Source of the DNA: Georgenia yuyongxinii
GTDB lineage: Bacteria; Actinomycetota; Actinomycetes; Actinomycetales; Actinomycetaceae
Assembly (NCBI RefSeq): GCF_006352065.1
Contig: NZ_CP040915.1
Location: 3,906,001 to 3,970,000, forward strand
Length of the DNA stretch: 64,000 nt
Reading direction: 5' to 3'
This document shows positions 60,799-64,000 of this stretch, in pieces; position 1 is the stretch's first letter, and every line of letters begins with the position of its first letter. Under the pieces are notes generated by a model. The model saw only the letters and a list, made by a program, of their open reading frames with translations, searched no databases and was not told the DNA's origin. The position numbers and the translations under genes were made by a program.

Positions 60799-63228
60799 GT
60801 GACCACCGCAACCGAGACCGGCAGCGCATCGCTCACCGTCGTCGGTGAGGTCGACATCAGCGTCGAGGGCATGACCTGCGCGTCGTGCGTCAACCGGGTC
60901 GAGAAGCGGCTGGCCAAGGTGCCCGGGGTCCGCGCGATGGTCAACCTCGCCACCGAGTCCGCCCACGTCGAGCTCACCTCTGACGTCCCCGACAGCGAGC
61001 TCCTCGCAGCAGTCGAGGCGGCCGGCTACACCGCGACGGTGACGGGCTCGCGCCGGCGGACCGCCGACGCCGCGGCCGCCCCGACCCCGGCCGGCACCGC
61101 GGCCGCCGCACCGGACGCCACCGCCGACACCTCCTCCCCCGCCGAGCGCCGCGCTGCCGACCTCAAGCGCCGGCTGCTCGTCTCCGCCGTCCTGACCGTG
61201 CCGGTCACCGCGCTCTCCATGGTCCCGGCCGTGCAGTTCCCGGGTTGGCAGTGGCTGGTCATGGTGCTGGCGCTGCCGGTGGTCACCTGGGGCGCCTGGC
61301 CCTTCCACGCCTCTGCCGCGCGGGCCGCGCGGCACGGCGCCTCGACCATGGACACCCTGGTGTCCCTCGGTGTCGCGGCGGCGACGCTGTGGTCGCTGTG
61401 GGCGATCACCCTCGGCGGCGCGGGCGAGATCGGCATGCGCATGCAGTTCTCGCTCTTCCCCGCCCAGGGCGGGATGCACGCCACGCCGGAGCTGTACTTC
61501 GAGACGGCCGCGGTGGTCACCACGTTCCTCCTCACCGGCCGCTACGCCGAGTCGCGCTCACGCCGCCGGGCCGGGGACGCCCTGCGGTCGCTGCTCTCCC
61601 TCGGCGCCAAGGACGTCGCGCGGGTCACCCTCGACGCCGGCGGGAACCGCACCGAGACCCGGGTGCCGATCGACGCGCTCGTGGTCGGCGACCTGTTCGC
61701 CGTCCGCCCGGGCGAGAAGGTGGCCACCGACGGCGTCGTCGTCGAGGGCACCTCGGCCCTGGACACCTCCCTGCTCACCGGCGAGCCCGTGCCGGTGGAC
61801 GTCGGCGCGGGCGACGAGGTGGTCGGCGCGACCGTCAACACCTCCGGCCATCTGCTCGTGCGGGCCACCCGGGTGGGGGAGGAGACCACGCTGGCGCAGA
61901 TCGGCCGCCTGGTCACCCAGGCGCAGACCGGGAAGGCGCCGGTGCAGCGCCTGGCCGACCGGATCTCCGCGGTCTTCGTCCCCATCGTCATCGTGCTGGC
62001 GCTGGGCACTCTCGCGGTGTGGCTGCTGCTGGGCAACCCGGTGCAGTCCGCCTTCACGGCCGCCGTCGCCGTCCTCATCATCGCCTGCCCGTGCGCCCTC
62101 GGGCTCGCGACCCCCACCGCGCTGCTGGTGGGCACCGGCCGCGCCGCACAGCTCGGCATCCTCATCAAGGGCCCGGAAATCCTCGAGTCCACCCGCCAGG
62201 TCGACACCATCGTGCTGGACAAGACCGGCACGGTCACCGAGGGCCGCATGGTCCTCGGTGAGGTCCTCGCCCCGTCCGAGGTGCACCGCCACGTCGTCGG
62301 CGCCGCCGCCGACACCGGCACGGACGACCTGCGCGCCCAGGCCCTGTGGCTCGCCGCCGCCGCGGAGGCGGGCAGCGAGCACCCCATCGCCCGGGCCATC
62401 GTCGAGGCGGCCCAGGCCGGGGCGCAGCGGGCCGGCACCGCGCTGGCGCCCGCCACCGACTTCACCAACCACGCCGGGCGCGGCGTCGCGGCCACGGTGG
62501 ACGACGGCGGTACCTCCCGTCGCGTCCTCGTCGGCCGCCCGTCCTGGCTCGCCGAGCAGGGCGTGGCCGGTGCGGGCGAGGACGACGAGGTGGTCCGTGC
62601 GCACCGCCACGCCGAGCGCGACGGCGCGACCGCCGTCGTCGTCGCCTGGGACGGTCGGGCGCGCGGCGTGCTGACCGTGCGCGACGCTGTCAAGCCCACC
62701 TCGGCCCAGGCGATCGTCCAGCTCGAGGAGCTGGGCCTGACCCCGTACCTGCTCACCGGCGACAACCGCGCCGCCGCCGAACGGGTGGCCGGCGAGGTCG
62801 GCATCGCCGCCGAGCACGTGATCGCCGAGGTGCTGCCCGAGCAGAAGCTGCAGGTGGTCAAGGACCTGCAGGGCCACGGCAAGGTGGTGGCCATGGTCGG
62901 CGACGGCGTCAACGACGCCGCAGCGCTGGCCCAGGCCGGCCAGCGTGGCCTCGGGCTGGCGATGGGCACCGGGACCGACGTCGCCATCGAGGCCTCCGAC
63001 ATCACCCTGGTGCGCGGAGATCTGCGGGCCGCCGCGACAGCCATCCGCATCTCCCGCGGGACGCTGCGGATCATCAAGCAGAACCTGTTCTGGGCGTTCG
63101 CCTACAACGTCGCCGCCATCCCGCTGGCGGCGCTGGGGCTGCTCAACCCGATGATCGCCGGCGCTGCGATGGCGGCCAGCTCGGTGATCGTGGTGGGCAA
63201 CTCGCTGCGGCTGCGCCGGGCGGGCTGA
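60799..63228 (+). CDS. copA: Copper-exporting P1B-type ATPase
   Basis: 809 residues. One N-terminal HMA domain ([17 protein letters not shown]), an Ala/Pro linker, then eight TM helices. The membrane metal site is [16 protein letters not shown], the phosphorylation motif [11 protein letters not shown], the nucleotide-domain HP dipeptide [11 protein letters not shown], and the hinge [17 protein letters not shown] then [17 protein letters not shown] places it among Cu(I) exporters. GTG start. Confidence 0.96.
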   Translation: MTTATETGSASLTVVGEVDISVEGMTCASCVNRVEKRLAKVPGVRAMVNLATESAHVELTSDVPDSELLAAVEAAGYTATVTGSRRRTADAAAAPTPAGTAAAAPDATADTSSPAERRAADLKRRLLVSAVLTVPVTALSMVPAVQFPGWQWLVMVLALPVVTWGAWPFHASAARAARHGASTMDTLVSLGVAAATLWSLWAITLGGAGEIGMRMQFSLFPAQGGMHATPELYFETAAVVTTFLLTGRYAESRSRRRAGDALRSLLSLGAKDVARVTLDAGGNRTETRVPIDALVVGDLFAVRPGEKVATDGVVVEGTSALDTSLLTGEPVPVDVGAGDEVVGATVNTSGHLLVRATRVGEETTLAQIGRLVTQAQTGKAPVQRLADRISAVFVPIVIVLALGTLAVWLLLGNPVQSAFTAAVAVLIIACPCALGLATPTALLVGTGRAAQLGILIKGPEILESTRQVDTIVLDKTGTVTEGRMVLGEVLAPSEVHRHVVGAAADTGTDDLRAQALWLAAAAEAGSEHPIARAIVEAAQAGAQRAGTALAPATDFTNHAGRGVAATVDDGGTSRRVLVGRPSWLAEQGVAGAGEDDEVVRAHRHAERDGATAVVVAWDGRARGVLTVRDAVKPTSAQAIVQLEELGLTPYLLTGDNRAAAERVAGEVGIAAEHVIAEVLPEQKLQVVKDLQGHGKVVAMVGDGVNDAAALAQAGQRGLGLAMGTGTDVAIEASDITLVRGDLRAAATAIRISRGTLRIIKQNLFWAFAYNVAAIPLAALGLLNPMIAGAAMAASSVIVVGNSLRLRRAG

Positions 63229-63251
63229 GCCTCCCCCCGCCCGCTTCCACC

Positions 63252-63300
63252 CGCGAGATGTCAACTTCTCCGCGAGATGTCACGGCATCTCGCCGAGAGG
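63252..63300 (+). repeat. Dispersed CGAGATGTCA repeat, copy B
   Basis: CGCGAGATGTCAACTTCTCC, CGCGAGATGTCAC and inverted GGCATCTCGCC, between copA and the toxin gene's stop. It shares its core with copies at 41806, 48947 and 59929. Confidence 0.8.
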
Positions 63301-63313
63301 TTGCTCTCTGTGC

Positions 63314-63727
63314 CTAACCGACCACGATCACCCGCGCGCCGACGACCTCGTACGTGCCCTTCGCACGCGCGTCCCGGGTAGCCAGGGTCGCGCCATTCTC
63401 TGCCGCGGCCAGTGCGACCAGCGCGTCGTAGACCGCGCCGCCCGCCACGTCGGCACGGCTGAGGACGTCCGGCAGGCGGGCGGCGGTGCCGGGCCGCAGA
63501 AGCAGCGGTGGCCCGAACCGCTCGCGTAGCAGGCGGGCCGCATTCGCGGGACTCACCCGCAGATCACCGGGAAGCCGGGTCAGGACCGAGTACGTCTCCG
63601 CGAGCGCGTGACCGCTTAGTGCCACGTCCCGGCCGTCCCACCAGCGCGTGACGAGCTGGTGCGCGCTGTGACTCTGCACCAGCAGAGGAATCGCGACGCT
63701 GGTGTCGAGCGCGAGCGGCGCGCTCAT
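63314..63727 (-). CDS. PIN-domain toxin, VapC type
   Basis: 137 residues. Acidic nuclease residues are seen in [12 protein letters not shown] (Asp), [14 protein letters not shown] (Glu), [13 protein letters not shown] (Asp) and [12 protein letters not shown] (Asp). PIN toxins cut RNA to halt translation. The ATG overlaps the antitoxin stop by 4 bp. The pair is likely chromosomal type II toxin-antitoxin, close to the right edge of the window. Confidence 0.93.
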   Translation of the reverse strand: MSAPLALDTSVAIPLLVQSHSAHQLVTRWWDGRDVALSGHALAETYSVLTRLPGDLRVSPANAARLLRERFGPPLLLRPGTAARLPDVLSRADVAGGAVYDALVALAAAENGATLATRDARAKGTYEVVGARVIVVG

Positions 63728-63960
63728 CTCCGGCCGGTGTCGAGCAGCCGGAAGACGTCCTCATCGTCGATTGCCGTCTCGCCCGCCACGACGAGCGCCC
63801 CCGCCTCCTCGACCAGCCGGGCAGTGCGCCCGGTCGGCACCACCTGCAGCCCTGCGCCGTAGCGCGAGATGTCCACGGTCGATCCCTCGCGCAGGCCGAG
63901 CGCGTCACGAAGTGGCTTCGGCACCACGATGCGCCCGACGGAGTCCACGGTGGCCTTCAT
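63724..63960 (-). CDS. AbrB/MazE-type antitoxin
   Basis: 78 residues. Swapped-hairpin SpoVT/AbrB DNA-binding domain: [35 protein letters not shown]. The acidic C-terminus ([14 protein letters not shown]) is the toxin-binding tail. It should bind its own promoter; the -10-like TAGCGT lies about 10 bp before the ATG with no ribosome site, suggesting a leaderless mRNA. Confidence 0.93.
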   Translation of the reverse strand: MKATVDSVGRIVVPKPLRDALGLREGSTVDISRYGAGLQVVPTGRTARLVEEAGALVVAGETAIDDEDVFRLLDTGRR

Positions 63961-64000
63961 GGGAATACGCTACCAGCGAGATCCCAGTGAGCGGCCGCGA

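Noticed and set aside
63857-63872. Fifth copy of the CGAGATGTC repeat
   Set aside because: The match is short and lies in conserved antitoxin codons (VDISR), so it is explained by protein sequence.

Overview
The window is very GC-rich, gene-dense actinobacterial DNA. GTG starts, ATGA/GTGA overlaps, a CsoR copper regulon, a HemQ-type (coproporphyrin-dependent) heme pathway and variant-leucine-rich-repeat membrane proteins suggest a member of the Micrococcales (Georgenia, Cellulomonas or Bogoriellaceae-like). The genus is inference only. No rRNA, tRNA, CRISPR array, insertion sequence or prophage was seen.

Layout. 0-5.3 kb: a NUDIX hydrolase cut by the left edge, a repeat-rich non-coding stretch, an orphan chemoreceptor, a leucine-rich-repeat-variant (LRV) membrane protein and two TetR regulators. 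5.3-10.7 kb (minus): a six-gene MoxR / DUF58 / VWA (Bat-like) operon joined mostly by 4-bp overlaps. 10.8-18.9 kb: deoC, a CopD-CtaG fusion, an atypical response regulator beside an unknown gene, a DUF2993 lipid-binding protein, a second LRV protein and a cell-wall amidase. 19-24 kb: the most unusual part, with a BtrH/DUF4872 protein, a 49-residue secreted Cys-x-x-Cys peptide, a TrmB-LuxR regulator, a methyltransferase and a stand-alone LanC-like cyclase. 24-28 kb: an ABC-2 transporter, a divergent NarL-type two-component system and a GIN-domain lipoprotein. 28.6-38 kb: an AI-2E-family permease, a LapA-like protein, a HAD phosphatase, the branched-chain 2-oxoacid dehydrogenase genes (E1a-E1b-E2), a YwiC-like protein, a small membrane protein, an aromatic/histidinol-phosphate aminotransferase and a holin-like protein. 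38-40 kb: a WXG100-like protein overlapping a large alpha/beta-hydrolase-like protein. 41-51.6 kb: nine heme genes (hemQ, H, A on minus; hemE, Y, C, D, B, L on plus). 51.5-60 kb: a LigD-type polymerase, a PadR/HAAS pair, a phosphoglycerate-mutase-like phosphatase, purB, DedA, Ppx/GppA and a DUF600/YezG-like protein. 60-63.3 kb: csoR-copZ-copA. The right edge carries a VapC/AbrB-type toxin-antitoxin pair.

How the genes fit together. The heme cluster contains the steps from glutamyl-tRNA to heme b by the coproporphyrin route. The CsoR operator sits inside its own promoter and should control copper efflux. The bkd genes supply branched acyl-CoA primers, and two touching palindromes upstream look like lipid-regulator operators. 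At 19-25.8 kb, the peptide, regulator, cyclase-like protein, methyltransferase and ABC transporter look like a small modified-peptide or peptide-signalling locus with no recognisable dehydratase; this is the best candidate for an undescribed system.

Between and inside genes lie several short palindromic or tandem repeats, including a dispersed CGAGATGTCA family with four copies near the heme and copper genes. One copy supplies the stop codon of hemD. Another, unrelated palindrome is inserted in frame in the E2 linker.
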